A stretch of DNA of 25,040 bases from an uncultured Oscillibacter sp. (GCA_910586735.1 CAJUJW010000036.1:1-25040), one strand, 5' to 3'; positions 1 to 8,245 are shown, counted from the first letter of the stretch. The notes: generated from the sequence alone by a model not told the origin. Translations and numbers: made by a program.

Positions 1-1770
1 GGACTCCTGCCCGGCCTCCTCGTCGGTCATGCCGCACTCGATGCACTGGAAGTCCCCCTTGCGCTCGCAGGCGTCCCGCTCGGTGGCGTTGACCCGGCCA
101 CGGGGCCGCAGGTCCGTACACCGGGGGGCGGGGACCTTGACCTCGGACTCAATCTCGTGGTTGAAGCCCAGGTACTCGTCGATGTTGGCGGCGGCGGCCT
201 TTCCGGCGGCGATGGCCCGGATGACCGTGGCCGGGCCCGTCACGCAGTCGCCCCCGGCGAAGACGCCCACCATGTCGGGCAGCTGGGTGCTGGAGTCCGC
301 CAGCAGGGCCCCGCCCCGCTGGATGCGGATGCCCGTCTGCTCCAGGCCCCGGGTCTCGATGCCCTGGCCGATGGCCACGATGATGGTGTCTGCGGGGATG
401 CGCAGGGGCTCCACGCCGGCGGTGTTGGGCCGGGGGCGGCCCGCCCTGTCCATCTCGCCGATGATCTGGGGCTGAGTCCACAGGGCCGTCACTTCGCCGT
501 GCTCCCCGGCCTCGATGCGCAGGGGGGCCTGGAGGGTCAGCACCTCCGCGCCCTCGGCGATGGCGCCCTCCACCTCCTCGGCCTGGGCGGTCATGTCCTC
601 CTGGCGGCGGCGGTAGACGCAGGTGACTCTCTCCGCCCCCAGGCGGATGGCGGACCGGGTCACGTCCATGGCCACGTTTCCGCCGCCGATGACCACCACG
701 TTCTGCCCCGTGAAGTCCGGCATCTCATTGTCGCCGATGTGCCGCAGAAGCTCCACGGCGGAGACCACCCCGGCGCTGTCCTCTCCCTCAATGCCCGTCT
801 TCTTGTCCGTGTGGGCCCCGATGGAGAGGTAGAGGCAGTCGTACTGCTGCTTGAGCTCGTCAAAAGACACGTCGGTGCCCACGTTGACCCCGGTATGTAC
901 CTCAATGCCAAGGGAGAGGATGGAGGCGATCTCCGCGTCCAGCTTCTCCCTGGGGAAGCGGTAGCTGGGAATGCCGTAGCGCATCATGCCGCCCAGCTGC
1001 TTCTGCCGCTCGTACACCGTGACCTTGTGGCCCATAAGGGCCAGGTAGTAAGCCGCCGACAGGCCGCCGGGGCCGCCGCCCACGATGGCCACGGACTTGC
1101 CCGTGGACCGGGCGCACTTGGGCTGGGGCACGTCCCCGGCGTGGTCCACGGCGTAACGCTTGAGCCCCCGGATGTTCAGGGCGTCGTCCACCATGTTCCG
1201 CCGGCAGCGGGCCTCGCAGGGGTGCTCGCAGATATAGGCGCAGGCCGTGGGGAAGGGATTGTCCTTGCGGATGAGCCGCACGGCGTCGCCGCAGCGGCCC
1301 TCGCTGATGAGGGCAATGTAGCCGGGGATGTCCACTCCGGCGGGGCACAGGGCCACGCAGGGCACGGGGTTCTTGAGGGACCCCAGGCAGCGGTGGTGCA
1401 GAATGTGCTCCTCATAGTCGTCCCGGAAGCTCCGGAGGCCCATAAGCACCAGGTTGGCCGCGTCAATGCCGATGGCGCAGTCCGCCGTGTCCACAATGAC
1501 CTGGGCGGTTTTTTCGATCCGCTTCAAAATCTTGATGTCCGGCTCCCCGTCCAGCACCTCCCGGATCATGTTGGAGAGCTGGGTCAATCCGACGCGGCAG
1601 GGCACGCACTTGCCGCAGGTCTGGGCCCGGCACAGGTCCAGGAAATTCAGGGCCATGTCCACGGGGCACAGGCCCGGAGGGCTGGCCGCGATCCGCCGCT
1701 CCATGTTCCGGTAGAGCTGCTCCACCACCGCCTGGGCCTGACTGGGGGTCTTGATTTCCAGTCTGCTCAT
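1..1770 (-). CDS. NAD(P)/FAD-dependent Fe-S oxidoreductase (GltD/SfrB-like with NuoF-type Fe-S domain), 3' end outside window
   Basis: At least 590 codons are open from ATG at 1770 to the window edge. The N-terminal part carries a NuoF-type [4Fe-4S] signature, CGKCVPC at residues 52-58 with a further Cys98. Next comes a GltD-type ferredoxin-fold cluster region (CVALCP at 138-143, then Cys177, 181, 185 and 189). A first dinucleotide fold follows (VAIVGGGPGG, about 227-236, FAD), then a second (VVVIGGGNVAMD, NAD(P)), then the GGDC FAD motif near the C-terminus. The architecture matches cytoplasmic oxidoreductase subunits related to the glutamate synthase small chain and to SfrB, which pass electrons between NAD(P)H, flavin and Fe-S partners. 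The in-window end (CIECGMTDEEAG) looks close to the true C-terminus. RBS AGAAGG lies seven bases before the start. The physiological partner, perhaps a hydrogenase or NuoEF-like complex, is inference and would lie left of the window. Confidence 0.85.
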   Translation of the reverse strand, partial: MSRLEIKTPSQAQAVVEQLYRNMERRIAASPPGLCPVDMALNFLDLCRAQTCGKCVPCRVGLTQLSNMIREVLDGEPDIKILKRIEKTAQVIVDTADCAIGIDAANLVLMGLRSFRDDYEEHILHHRCLGSLKNPVPCVALCPAGVDIPGYIALISEGRCGDAVRLIRKDNPFPTACAYICEHPCEARCRRNMVDDALNIRGLKRYAVDHAGDVPQPKCARSTGKSVAIVGGGPGGLSAAYYLALMGHKVTVYERQKQLGGMMRYGIPSYRFPREKLDAEIASILSLGIEVHTGVNVGTDVSFDELKQQYDCLYLSIGAHTDKKTGIEGEDSAGVVSAVELLRHIGDNEMPDFTGQNVVVIGGGNVAMDVTRSAIRLGAERVTCVYRRRQEDMTAQAEEVEGAIAEGAEVLTLQAPLRIEAGEHGEVTALWTQPQIIGEMDRAGRPRPNTAGVEPLRIPADTIIVAIGQGIETRGLEQTGIRIQRGGALLADSSTQLPDMVGVFAGGDCVTGPATVIRAIAAGKAAAANIDEYLGFNHEIESEVKVPAPRCTDLRPRGRVNATERDACERKGDFQCIECGMTDEEAGQES

Positions 1771-1802
1771 CGTTTCCCTTCTTTCCTAAAAGTTTTTTTG
1801 GC

Positions 1803-1867
1803 TGTCTAAATTATTATCATTATGAAGCCTGCCGCCGCCGATGTCAAGAAAAGTTATAATTTAGACA
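1803..1867. promoter_or_regulatory. Inverted 12-bp repeats flanking the promoter, with a Fur-box-like stretch
   Basis: TGTCTAAATTAT (1803-1814) is perfectly inverted as ATAATTTAGACA (1856-1867), placing one copy just downstream of the -10 and one just upstream of the -35 of the minus-strand promoter. The minus-strand sequence 1824-1806 also reads CATAAT-GATAAT-AATTTAG, matching about 14 of 19 positions of the classical Fur box. Either reading suggests repression at this promoter; the regulator is unknown. Confidence 0.4.
1819..1847 (-). promoter_or_regulatory. Sigma-70-type promoter of the Fe-S oxidoreductase gene
   Basis: On the minus strand TTGACA (1847-1842) is followed by 17 bases and CATAAT (1824-1819). 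It lies about 50 bases upstream of the ATG at 1770. The -35 is perfect and the -10 matches five of six positions. Confidence 0.75.
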
Positions 1868-2000
1868 ATCTTTCCAGGAAATTTCCCCGCGTTATTGTGA
1901 AATATTTCTCAAAAGATGGGGATGGCTCCGCCGCCCCGCCGCTTCCCCACTTTGTAACAAAGATGTAATATGCAATTCGCCGTTTTCCCCCTGCAAGGGC

Positions 2001-2029
2001 TTGCCAGGAATGGAAAAAAAGCATACAAT
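2001..2029 (+). promoter_or_regulatory. Sigma-70-type promoter of the SLH protein gene
   Basis: TTGCCA (2001-2006), a 17-base spacer and TACAAT (2024-2029) lie 50 bases before the ATG at 2079. This placement argues against translation beginning at the in-frame TTG at 2001, which is the -35 hexamer itself. Confidence 0.65.
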
Positions 2030-2078
2030 AGGGGTGGCCTTCCGGGGCCCACTACAAAACGAAACGAGGTGCGCGCAT

Positions 2079-3209
2079 ATGAAAAGGACGCTGACCGCAT
2101 TTTTCCTGGCTCTGGCCCTGCTGACGGGCAGCGCCGCCGCTTTCTCCGACGTGGACGAGGGCCTGTACTATGCCGCGCCCATCGCCTGGGCCGTGGAAAA
2201 CGGCATCACCACCGGAACCACCGGGGACACCTTCTCCCCCGACGCCCTCTGCACCCGGGGGCAGATCATCACCTTCCTCTGGCGCGCCGCCGGGTCTCCC
2301 GAGCCGTCGAGCCTGGAGAGCCCCTACGGCGACGTAATCCCCGGCATGAATCAGGATATCTACAAGGCCGTCCTCTGGGCCGGGGAAGCGGGCATCATCG
2401 GCCCGGAAAACCTGGACGGGAACCGCTTCTCCCCCGTCGCCCCCTGCGGCCGGTCGGAAGCCGTGCTCTTCCTCTGGCGCTACGCCGGGTCCCCCGAGGC
2501 CGGGGCCCCCGCCGCCTTTACCGACGTGCTCCCCGACGCGGACTGCGCCCCGGCCGTGGCCTGGGCCGTGGAAAACGGCATCACCTCCGGCACCAGCGAG
2601 TCCACCTTCTCCCCCGGCGAGCCCTGCACCCGGGGGCAGATTGTCACCTTCCTGTACCGCTGTGTCAACGAGGCGGCCCCCGGCGAAAAGGCCGTCTTCA
2701 CCGAGGACCCCATCCCCTCCGCTCCGGCGCCGGAGGAGCCCGCCCGGCCCATGCAGACCTACACCGGCACGGGTGAGGCCCATTCCCTGGGGCTGGACGG
2801 CAGCGAGTTCACCTCGGAGGGCGTCTACGAGGCCAGCGTCACCGTGGAGGTCTACTCCCCCTACGAGGCGGTCTTCACCATCGACATCCCCTTCCCCTTG
2901 TATCAGGCCAGCAGCTACCTGGTCCGCTTCGACAACCCGGAGAAGCACGACGCCAGCTACCTCTTCATCTTCCAGCGCTGGGACGAGGCTTTCGCCGACA
3001 TGATCCCCTGGGAGGGCGACCACGACCAGCTCCGCTTTGTGGACACCAGCGGTCAGGACGCTTTCCTCTCCGTCCACCAGGACACCAGCGGGGACGACCG
3101 CATCGGCGGCTCTCTGGTCCGCCGGGTTACCATCTCTCCGGGCAGCTATTTTACCTTCGACATGCTCAGCGGCTATGTGCCCACCTGCCATGTCAGCACC
3201 AGCCGCTAA
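2079..3209 (+). CDS. Secreted protein with SLH domains and unique C-terminal domain
   Basis: This 376-aa protein begins with a signal peptide (MKRTLTAFFLALALLTGSAA). Three S-layer-homology-like repeats follow in roughly residues 21-210. The first and third are nearly identical in core wording (AWAVENGIT.GT...TFSP....TRGQI.TFL), and the middle one is more divergent (VLWAGEAGIIGP...FSP). SLH domains usually bind pyruvylated secondary cell-wall polymers, so this is probably a wall-anchored exported protein. The remaining ~165 residues form a Thr/Ser/aromatic-rich domain that I do not recognise, possibly a beta-sandwich. The start is chosen for the signal peptide, the GAGGTG ribosome site and the upstream promoter. 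The gene stands alone between a divergent redox gene and a convergent aminopeptidase, ending in a strong terminator. Confidence 0.85.
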   Translation: MKRTLTAFFLALALLTGSAAAFSDVDEGLYYAAPIAWAVENGITTGTTGDTFSPDALCTRGQIITFLWRAAGSPEPSSLESPYGDVIPGMNQDIYKAVLWAGEAGIIGPENLDGNRFSPVAPCGRSEAVLFLWRYAGSPEAGAPAAFTDVLPDADCAPAVAWAVENGITSGTSESTFSPGEPCTRGQIVTFLYRCVNEAAPGEKAVFTEDPIPSAPAPEEPARPMQTYTGTGEAHSLGLDGSEFTSEGVYEASVTVEVYSPYEAVFTIDIPFPLYQASSYLVRFDNPEKHDASYLFIFQRWDEAFADMIPWEGDHDQLRFVDTSGQDAFLSVHQDTSGDDRIGGSLVRRVTISPGSYFTFDMLSGYVPTCHVSTSR

Positions 3210-3248
3210 GCGGAGGAGCCGGGCCGCCGGAAGTATTTTGACAAACTG

Positions 3249-3284
3249 AAACGGGCTGTGCCAGAACGGCACAGCCCGTTTTTT
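3249..3284 (+). terminator. Intrinsic terminator, probably shared by convergent genes
   Basis: An 11-bp GC stem (CGGGCTGTGCC, 3252-3262, with GGCACAGCCCG, 3268-3278) is extended by three A-T pairs, has a 5-base loop and is followed by six T. On the minus strand the U tract is interrupted (TTTCAGTTT), so it may terminate the aminopeptidase transcript less efficiently. Confidence 0.85.
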
Positions 3285-3292
3285 GTCTCCGC

Positions 3293-4711
3293 TCAGTCCT
3301 CCCGCCAGCTCCTGGCCTGGAAGACCGCCTTCATGCCCTTGTAGGTCTCGTAGCAGTCCAGCTTGGCCACCGTCTCAAAGGGGGCGTGCATGCTCAGCAC
3401 CGGCACCCCGGCGTCCAGGGTGGCGATGTTCCGGTTGGCCATATACATGGCCACGGTGCCGCCGCCTCCGGCGTCCACCTTGCCCAGCTCGGAGATCTGC
3501 CAGATGACCCCCGCCTGGTCGAAGAGCCGCCGGACATAGGCCACGGTCTCCGCGTCGGCGTCGGAGGCCCCGGACTTGCCCCGGGCCCCGGTGTACTTGC
3601 ACAGGCCCACGCCGTAGTTCAGCTGGGACTCGTTGCGCTTTTCAAACACGTCGGGGAAGTTGGGGTCATAGGCCGCCGTCACGTCGGCGCTGAGGCAGAA
3701 GGACTTCTCAAAGCAGGCCCGCAGGGGCGCGCCCTGGGCGGCGCACAGGTCCTCAATGAAGGTGTCGAAGGCGGCGGACTGCATGCCCGTCACGCCGTCG
3801 GACCCGATCTCCTCCTTGTCCGCCAGGATGCACACGGCGGTCTTGGCCGGGGTCTCCTCCAGGTCCAGCAGGGCCCGGAGGGCGGCGTAGGCGCAGACCC
3901 GGTCGTCGTGGCCATAGGCCCCGATGAGGGACCGGTCCAGCCCGATGTCACAGGCTTTCACCGCCGGGACGGCCTCCAGCTCGGCGGAGGACAAGTCGTC
4001 CTCCACGATGCCGTACTTCTCGTGGAGCAGCTTCATGACGGCCAGCTTCACCCGGCCGGACTCCTCCTCGCCGCCCACGGGCTCGCTGCCCAGCAGCAGA
4101 TTCAGCGTCTCGCCGGGGACGGCCTCCGCCAGGGGCTTTTTGTTCTGGGCGGCCCCCAGGTGGGGCAGCAGATCCGTGATGACCAGCCGGGGCTCGCCCT
4201 CCTCCTCGCCGACGCGGACCGTCACCTTCGTCCCGTCCTTTAAAATCACCACGCCGTGGAGGGCCAGGGGGATGGTCACCCACTGATACTTGCGGATGCC
4301 GCCGTAGTAGTGGGTCTTGAAATAGGCCAGCTCGCTGTCCTCGTAAAGGGGGTTGGGCTTCAGGTCCAGCCGGGGGGAGTCGATGTGGGCCGCCGCCAGC
4401 TGAATGCCCTGGTCCAGGGGCTTTTCCCCGATGTGGGCCAGCATGACGGCCTTGCCCCGGTTGCGGACGTAGACCTTGTCCCCGGCTTTCAGGAGCATGC
4501 CCCGGCTGTAGGGCCGGTAGCCCGCCTCCTCCGCCAGGCGGACGGCCTCCGCCGCGCAGAGGCGCTCGGTCTTGCCGGCGTCCAGAAAGCGCTTGTACCC
4601 GGCGCAGTAGTCCTCCATGGCCGCCCGGCCGGCGGCGTCGAGGATGTCGTAGCCGTTCTTCTTTGTGGAGAGGAGCTGTTCTTTCAGCTCCTTGAATTCA
4701 GATTTTTCCAT
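3293..4711 (-). CDS. apeA: M18-family zinc aminopeptidase
   Basis: A 472-aa cytosolic metallopeptidase of family M18 (aspartyl aminopeptidase/aminopeptidase I type), which removes N-terminal residues from peptides using two metal ions. Metal and catalytic positions of the family are visible: His109-x-Asp111 in AAAHIDSPRLDLKP, GHDDR at 267-271, the Glu pair of DKEEIGSDG (300-301), the SADV segment at 341, and His442 in SMHAPFE. Length is normal for the family. The ATG at 4711 has AGGAGG nine bases upstream; an in-frame extension to 4774 lacks a ribosome site. It is the last gene of the minus-strand block, separated from the Sua5-CoaE gene by about 200 bases containing a palindromic repeat, so it may be transcribed partly independently. 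Confidence 0.93.
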   Translation of the reverse strand: MEKSEFKELKEQLLSTKKNGYDILDAAGRAAMEDYCAGYKRFLDAGKTERLCAAEAVRLAEEAGYRPYSRGMLLKAGDKVYVRNRGKAVMLAHIGEKPLDQGIQLAAAHIDSPRLDLKPNPLYEDSELAYFKTHYYGGIRKYQWVTIPLALHGVVILKDGTKVTVRVGEEEGEPRLVITDLLPHLGAAQNKKPLAEAVPGETLNLLLGSEPVGGEEESGRVKLAVMKLLHEKYGIVEDDLSSAELEAVPAVKACDIGLDRSLIGAYGHDDRVCAYAALRALLDLEETPAKTAVCILADKEEIGSDGVTGMQSAAFDTFIEDLCAAQGAPLRACFEKSFCLSADVTAAYDPNFPDVFEKRNESQLNYGVGLCKYTGARGKSGASDADAETVAYVRRLFDQAGVIWQISELGKVDAGGGGTVAMYMANRNIATLDAGVPVLSMHAPFETVAKLDCYETYKGMKAVFQARSWRED

Positions 4712-4786
4712 GGTCAAATACCTCCTGTCAATATGGGGGAACTCCCGGGAGTGCCCCATCGCGTGCTTTATCAAGAGAACCTCGTC

Positions 4787-4872
4787 GTAGGGGCCGCCGC
4801 CCTCGGCGGCCTATTCCTCTGAAACCGCCGGGGTTTCCAAGGAACCGGGCGGCCCAGGGGGGCCGCCCCTAC
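4787..4872. repeat. GTAGGGG...CCCCTAC palindromic intergenic element
   Basis: The element is bounded by GTAGGGG (4787-4793) and its inverse CCCCTAC (4866-4872). Internally it holds GC hairpins, GGCCGCCG/CGGCGGCC (4792-4811) and GGGCGGCC/GGCCGCCC near the right end. Its termini match the element at 14975-15047, implying a dispersed repeat family. It fills most of the 200-base gap between the Sua5-CoaE and M18 genes. Confidence 0.6.
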
Positions 4873-4912
4873 AGGATAAAACCTCCGAATGGAACGCTCC
4901 TGATTCCCCGGC

Positions 4913-6574
4913 CTACCCGCGCCGCTTCTCCTCCTGAATGGCCTCGATCAGCCGCTCGAAGAACAGATACGCCTCCCGGCGGAACTCCTCCGGGGAGTCG
5001 CTGGCGTTGTTCAGCTCGCAGTCGCACTTCCCCCGGTAATACTCGTCCTGTTTCTGGGCGTTGATCCGCAGCCGGGCGTACTGCTCGGTGATGTGGTCCC
5101 GGGCCATGACCCGCTTCACCCGCAGCTCCGTGGGGGCGGTGACGGCAATGGTCCGGTCGCAGAGGCGGTCCAGGCCGCTCTCGAAAAGGTTGATGGCGTC
5201 CAGGGCGCACAGCCCGTCGGCGGCGGCCACCATGGCCTCCAGCTCGGGGATGAGGAAGCGGTACACGATGGCGTTGAGGTGCTCCAGCCGGTCCCGCTTG
5301 GCGAAGACCTCCTGCCCCAGCTTCTTCCGGTTCAGCTGGCCCTCGGCGGTGAAGACGCCGGGGAACTTCTCGTTGATGGCGTTTTTGAACTCGTCGCTCT
5401 CCGAGAGAATCTGGTGGTACACCGCGTCGCAGTCGATCACGGACCCGCCCAGGTCCAGGACGGCCTGGAGGGCGCTGCTCTTCCCCGCGCCGGTGCCCCC
5501 GGTGACGCCCAGAATGATCCGCTGGCTGTCCGCGTTGATGACGTGGAAGCCCGCAGCCTTTTTCAGCCGGTTCCCGATGGCCAGGCCCAGCCCGCGGTTG
5601 TCCGGGCACTGGGCGAAAATCTCCTGCACGTCGGTGGAGTCGAAACTCCGCAGCGCCTCGAAGACCCGCTGGGCCTGGGTGAACTTGTCGCTGCTGGGGC
5701 CCAGGGAGCGCACCACCTGGTTTGGGAAGAGGTGGGCGTACTCGTCGAAGCAGATGACGCCCACGCCGGGGGCCGCCCGCCGCTCAATCTCCCGGGCAGA
5801 GTTCATGGGAGAGCCGGTGATCACCGTCACCGGGGCCTTGGGGGCGTAGTGGCGGTACTTCATGCCCGGCGCGCCGGGGCGCTCCTCCGCCCGGAGGGAG
5901 GCGTTGACGGCCCGGTCCACGTCAATGTGGCCGATTAGCCGCTCAATGTCCTCCACGGGCAGCCCGCCGGGCCGGAGGAGCCGGGGTGGGTCCCGGGTCA
6001 GGTCCAGCACCGTGGACTCCACGCCCACGGTACACGGCCCGCCGTCCACGATCATGTCCACCCGGCTCCCCACGTCCTCCAGCACGTCCTGGGCCGTGGT
6101 GCAGCTGGGCCGGCCGGAGGTGTTGGCGCTGGGGGCGGCGATGGCCATACCCGCCTCCCGGATGATGGCCAGGGTGACGGGGTGATTGGGGCAGCGGATG
6201 CCCACGGTGTCCAGCCCCGCCGTGGTCTCGTTGGGCACCGTAGGCTGGCGCTTCAAAATCATGGTCAGGGGCCCCGGCCAGAACTTCCGGGCCAGGGTAT
6301 AGGCCACCGGGGGGATGTCCGCGCAGTACCGGGGCAGCCACTGGGCCCCGGTGACGTGGAGAATCAGGGGGTTGTCCTGGGGCCGCCCCTTCACCTGGAA
6401 GATGCGCCGGACGGCGGCGGGGTTGGTTCCGTCGGCCCCCAGGCCGTACACCGTCTCCGTGGGGATGCCCACCAGGCCCCCCTCCCGGAGGATCTTGGCC
6501 GCAGCGGAGATCTTGTCCTCGATCTCCTTCTGCTGGCCCTTGGTGTCCCGCAAGTCGTAATAAATCGTCTGCAT
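4913..6574 (-). CDS. Fusion: threonylcarbamoyl-AMP synthase (Sua5/TsaC) plus dephospho-CoA kinase (CoaE)
   Basis: One uninterrupted 553-aa reading frame joins two enzymes. Residues 1-215 are a YrdC/TsaC domain (IPTETVYGLGADG, KGRPQDNPLILHV, APSANTSGRPS, GVESTVLDL, LLRPGGL). It makes threonylcarbamoyl-AMP from Thr, bicarbonate and ATP for tRNA t6A37. The APGMKYRHYAPKAP linker (235-248) and residues 250-346 are the Sua5 C-terminal domain. Residues 352-553 are a CoaE-type P-loop kinase (GVTGGTGAGKSS, 356-367; DCD at 381-383), which phosphorylates dephospho-CoA in the last CoA step. Both halves retain their nucleotide motifs, so both may be active. Start ATG at 6574 follows a GAGGCGAG site, 43 bases after prfA. 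The prfA-sua5 order is usual in Firmicutes; the CoaE fusion is not the usual form. Confidence 0.9.
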   Translation of the reverse strand: MQTIYYDLRDTKGQQKEIEDKISAAAKILREGGLVGIPTETVYGLGADGTNPAAVRRIFQVKGRPQDNPLILHVTGAQWLPRYCADIPPVAYTLARKFWPGPLTMILKRQPTVPNETTAGLDTVGIRCPNHPVTLAIIREAGMAIAAPSANTSGRPSCTTAQDVLEDVGSRVDMIVDGGPCTVGVESTVLDLTRDPPRLLRPGGLPVEDIERLIGHIDVDRAVNASLRAEERPGAPGMKYRHYAPKAPVTVITGSPMNSAREIERRAAPGVGVICFDEYAHLFPNQVVRSLGPSSDKFTQAQRVFEALRSFDSTDVQEIFAQCPDNRGLGLAIGNRLKKAAGFHVINADSQRIILGVTGGTGAGKSSALQAVLDLGGSVIDCDAVYHQILSESDEFKNAINEKFPGVFTAEGQLNRKKLGQEVFAKRDRLEHLNAIVYRFLIPELEAMVAAADGLCALDAINLFESGLDRLCDRTIAVTAPTELRVKRVMARDHITEQYARLRINAQKQDEYYRGKCDCELNNASDSPEEFRREAYLFFERLIEAIQEEKRRG

Positions 6575-6617
6575 AAAGTCTCGCCTCTATCTTTTCGGGC
6601 GGGTGGCCCCGCCATAT

Positions 6618-7679
6618 TCAACCGTCTTTGTTTCCCAGCTTCTCCGCCGCGTCCGCCGTGACCAGGGCGTCGATGATCTCGTCCAGCTCTCCGTTCAAAA
6701 CCGCGTCCAGCCGGTAGCTGGTCAGGCCGATCCGGTGCTCCACCACCTGGCTTTGGAGGAAGCGGTAGGTCCGAATCTTCTCGCTGCGCCACGCGCCGCC
6801 CACCTGGCTTTTCCGCTCTGAGGCGGCGGCGGCGTCCCGCCTCTCCCGCTCCTGCTGATAGAGCCGGGAGCGGAGAACCCGCATGGCCTTCTCCTTGTTC
6901 TTATACTGACTCCGCTCGTCCTGGCAGGTCACCACCGTCCCCGTGGGCAGGTGGGTAATGCGGATGGCGGACTCCGTCTTGTTGATGTGCTGCCCCCCCG
7001 CGCCGGAGGAGCGGTAGGTGTCGATCTGCAAATCCCTGGGATCGATTTCCACGTCCACCTCCTCCGCCTCCGGCAGGACGGCCACGGTGGCCGTACTGGT
7101 CTGGATGCGGCCGCTGGACTCCGTCTCCGGCACCCGCTTCACCTGGTGGACGCCGCTCTCGAATTTCAAGCGGGAGTAGGCCCCCTCCCCCTCGATGAGC
7201 ACGCCGCACTCCTTCACGCCCCCCAGCTCGGTCTCGCTGGCGCTGAGGACCTCCGTCCGCCAGCCCCGGCGCTGGGCGTACATGGTGTACATTCTGAGGA
7301 GCTCCCCCGCGAAGAGGGCGGCCTCCTCGCCGCCCACGCCGGCCCGAATCTCCAGGATGACGTTCCGGCCGTCGTTGGGGTCCCTGGGCAGCAGAAGCCG
7401 CTTCAACTCCCCCCGGAGTCTCTCCGCCTCCGCCTTGGCCTCGGACAGCTCCTCCTGGGCCAATGCCTTCATCTCCGGGTCGTGGAGGAGGGTCTCCGCC
7501 TCCTCCCGGCGGCGTTCCGCCGCCTCCAGGGCCCGGGAGGCGTCCACCACCGGCGTCAGCTCCTTCAGTTCCCGCTGGATGGCCGCCAGCCGGGGTCCGT
7601 CGCCGTAGACGGCGGGGTCCGCCAGCTGGGCCTCCAGGTCCTCCCGCCGGAGTTTCAGCTCCTTTAGTCTATCCAGCAT
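6618..7679 (-). CDS. prfA: Peptide chain release factor 1
   Basis: This 353-aa protein is RF1, which recognises UAA/UAG and triggers peptidyl-tRNA hydrolysis. It has the N-terminal coiled coil, the codon-recognition tripeptide PET within KRVPETESSGRIQTS (as in Bacillus RF1), and the catalytic GGQ in SGAGGQHINKTESAIR. Length is typical. A GTG lies directly before the ATG in frame; the ATG at 7679 is preferred because GGAAGGGAG is then well spaced. In many Firmicutes prfA is followed by prmC, the GGQ methyltransferase. Here the next gene is Sua5-CoaE and no prmC is present, so PrmC must be encoded elsewhere or be absent. Confidence 0.97.
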   Translation of the reverse strand: MLDRLKELKLRREDLEAQLADPAVYGDGPRLAAIQRELKELTPVVDASRALEAAERRREEAETLLHDPEMKALAQEELSEAKAEAERLRGELKRLLLPRDPNDGRNVILEIRAGVGGEEAALFAGELLRMYTMYAQRRGWRTEVLSASETELGGVKECGVLIEGEGAYSRLKFESGVHQVKRVPETESSGRIQTSTATVAVLPEAEEVDVEIDPRDLQIDTYRSSGAGGQHINKTESAIRITHLPTGTVVTCQDERSQYKNKEKAMRVLRSRLYQQERERRDAAAASERKSQVGGAWRSEKIRTYRFLQSQVVEHRIGLTSYRLDAVLNGELDEIIDALVTADAAEKLGNKDG

Positions 7680-7718
7680 CACGTCTCTCCCTTCCGCCCG
7701 TTCCCGGAAAAGCGCCCA

Positions 7719-8216
7719 TCACCTGCCCGCCGTCCGCAGGAACTCCTGGGTCTGGCGGAGGAACTCCTCCTGCCAGAAGGCGTAGCCCACGGAACCGCTT
7801 CGCAGGGACACCGCCGTCCGGTGGCCGCAGGGTGTGTAGCGGTCCATCTGCTCAAAGATTTCCTCGTTCTTGTCCTCGCTGCCCCGGGTCAGCACGTAGG
7901 AGGCGTTGCGGATATTCTTCCCATTGTGCTTTAAAAAACTCCGCACCACGGAGCTGCACCGCCCCGCCCACACGGGGGACCCCACGATGACCAGCCGGTA
8001 GTCCGTCAGGGGAAACTGGGCGGGGCACTTCACCGCGGGCACCGTCCGCCGCATGGCGTCCAGGCCGCACCGGAGCCAGCCGCCCCAGCCGCTGCGGTCC
8101 ACGCTGTCCTCCAGCTCCACCAGCTCGGCCCCCAGGGCCTTGGCGATTTCCTCCATAGCCGTCCGGGTGTTCCCCGTCCGGGAATAGTACACGCACAGCA
8201 CGTTGTTCCATGCCAC
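7719..8216 (-). CDS. Flavodoxin family protein
   Basis: A 165-aa flavodoxin-fold protein. Near the N-terminus a beta strand leads into the FMN phosphate loop, VYYSRTGNTR; the middle has the VIVGSPVWAGR strand and loop typical of flavodoxin/NAD(P)H-oxidoreductase-like proteins. It probably carries FMN as a low-potential electron carrier or small reductase. The start is uncertain. GTG at 8216 has GGGGGAA seven bases upstream and is preferred to the TTG at 8252, which falls inside a repeat-like AT-rich segment, and to a later GTG at 8201. It sits between the YdcF-like gene and prfA with gaps of about 45 and 39 bases, consistent with cotranscription but not functional linkage. Confidence 0.85.
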   Translation of the reverse strand: MAWNNVLCVYYSRTGNTRTAMEEIAKALGAELVELEDSVDRSGWGGWLRCGLDAMRRTVPAVKCPAQFPLTDYRLVIVGSPVWAGRCSSVVRSFLKHNGKNIRNASYVLTRGSEDKNEEIFEQMDRYTPCGHRTAVSLRSGSVGYAFWQEEFLRQTQEFLRTAGR

Positions 8217-8245
8217 TGAAACGTTCCCCCAATCCGAAATGATGA

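Noticed and set aside
157..1809. Very long open frame on the plus strand opposite the Fe-S oxidoreductase
   Set aside because: Gly/Val/His-rich translation with no recognisable family; it is the antisense shadow expected in GC-rich coding DNA, and the minus-strand product has intact motifs.
2052..3272. 406-codon minus-strand frame opposite the SLH gene
   Set aside because: Gly/Ala/Val-rich shadow; the plus strand has a promoter, signal peptide, SLH repeats and terminator.
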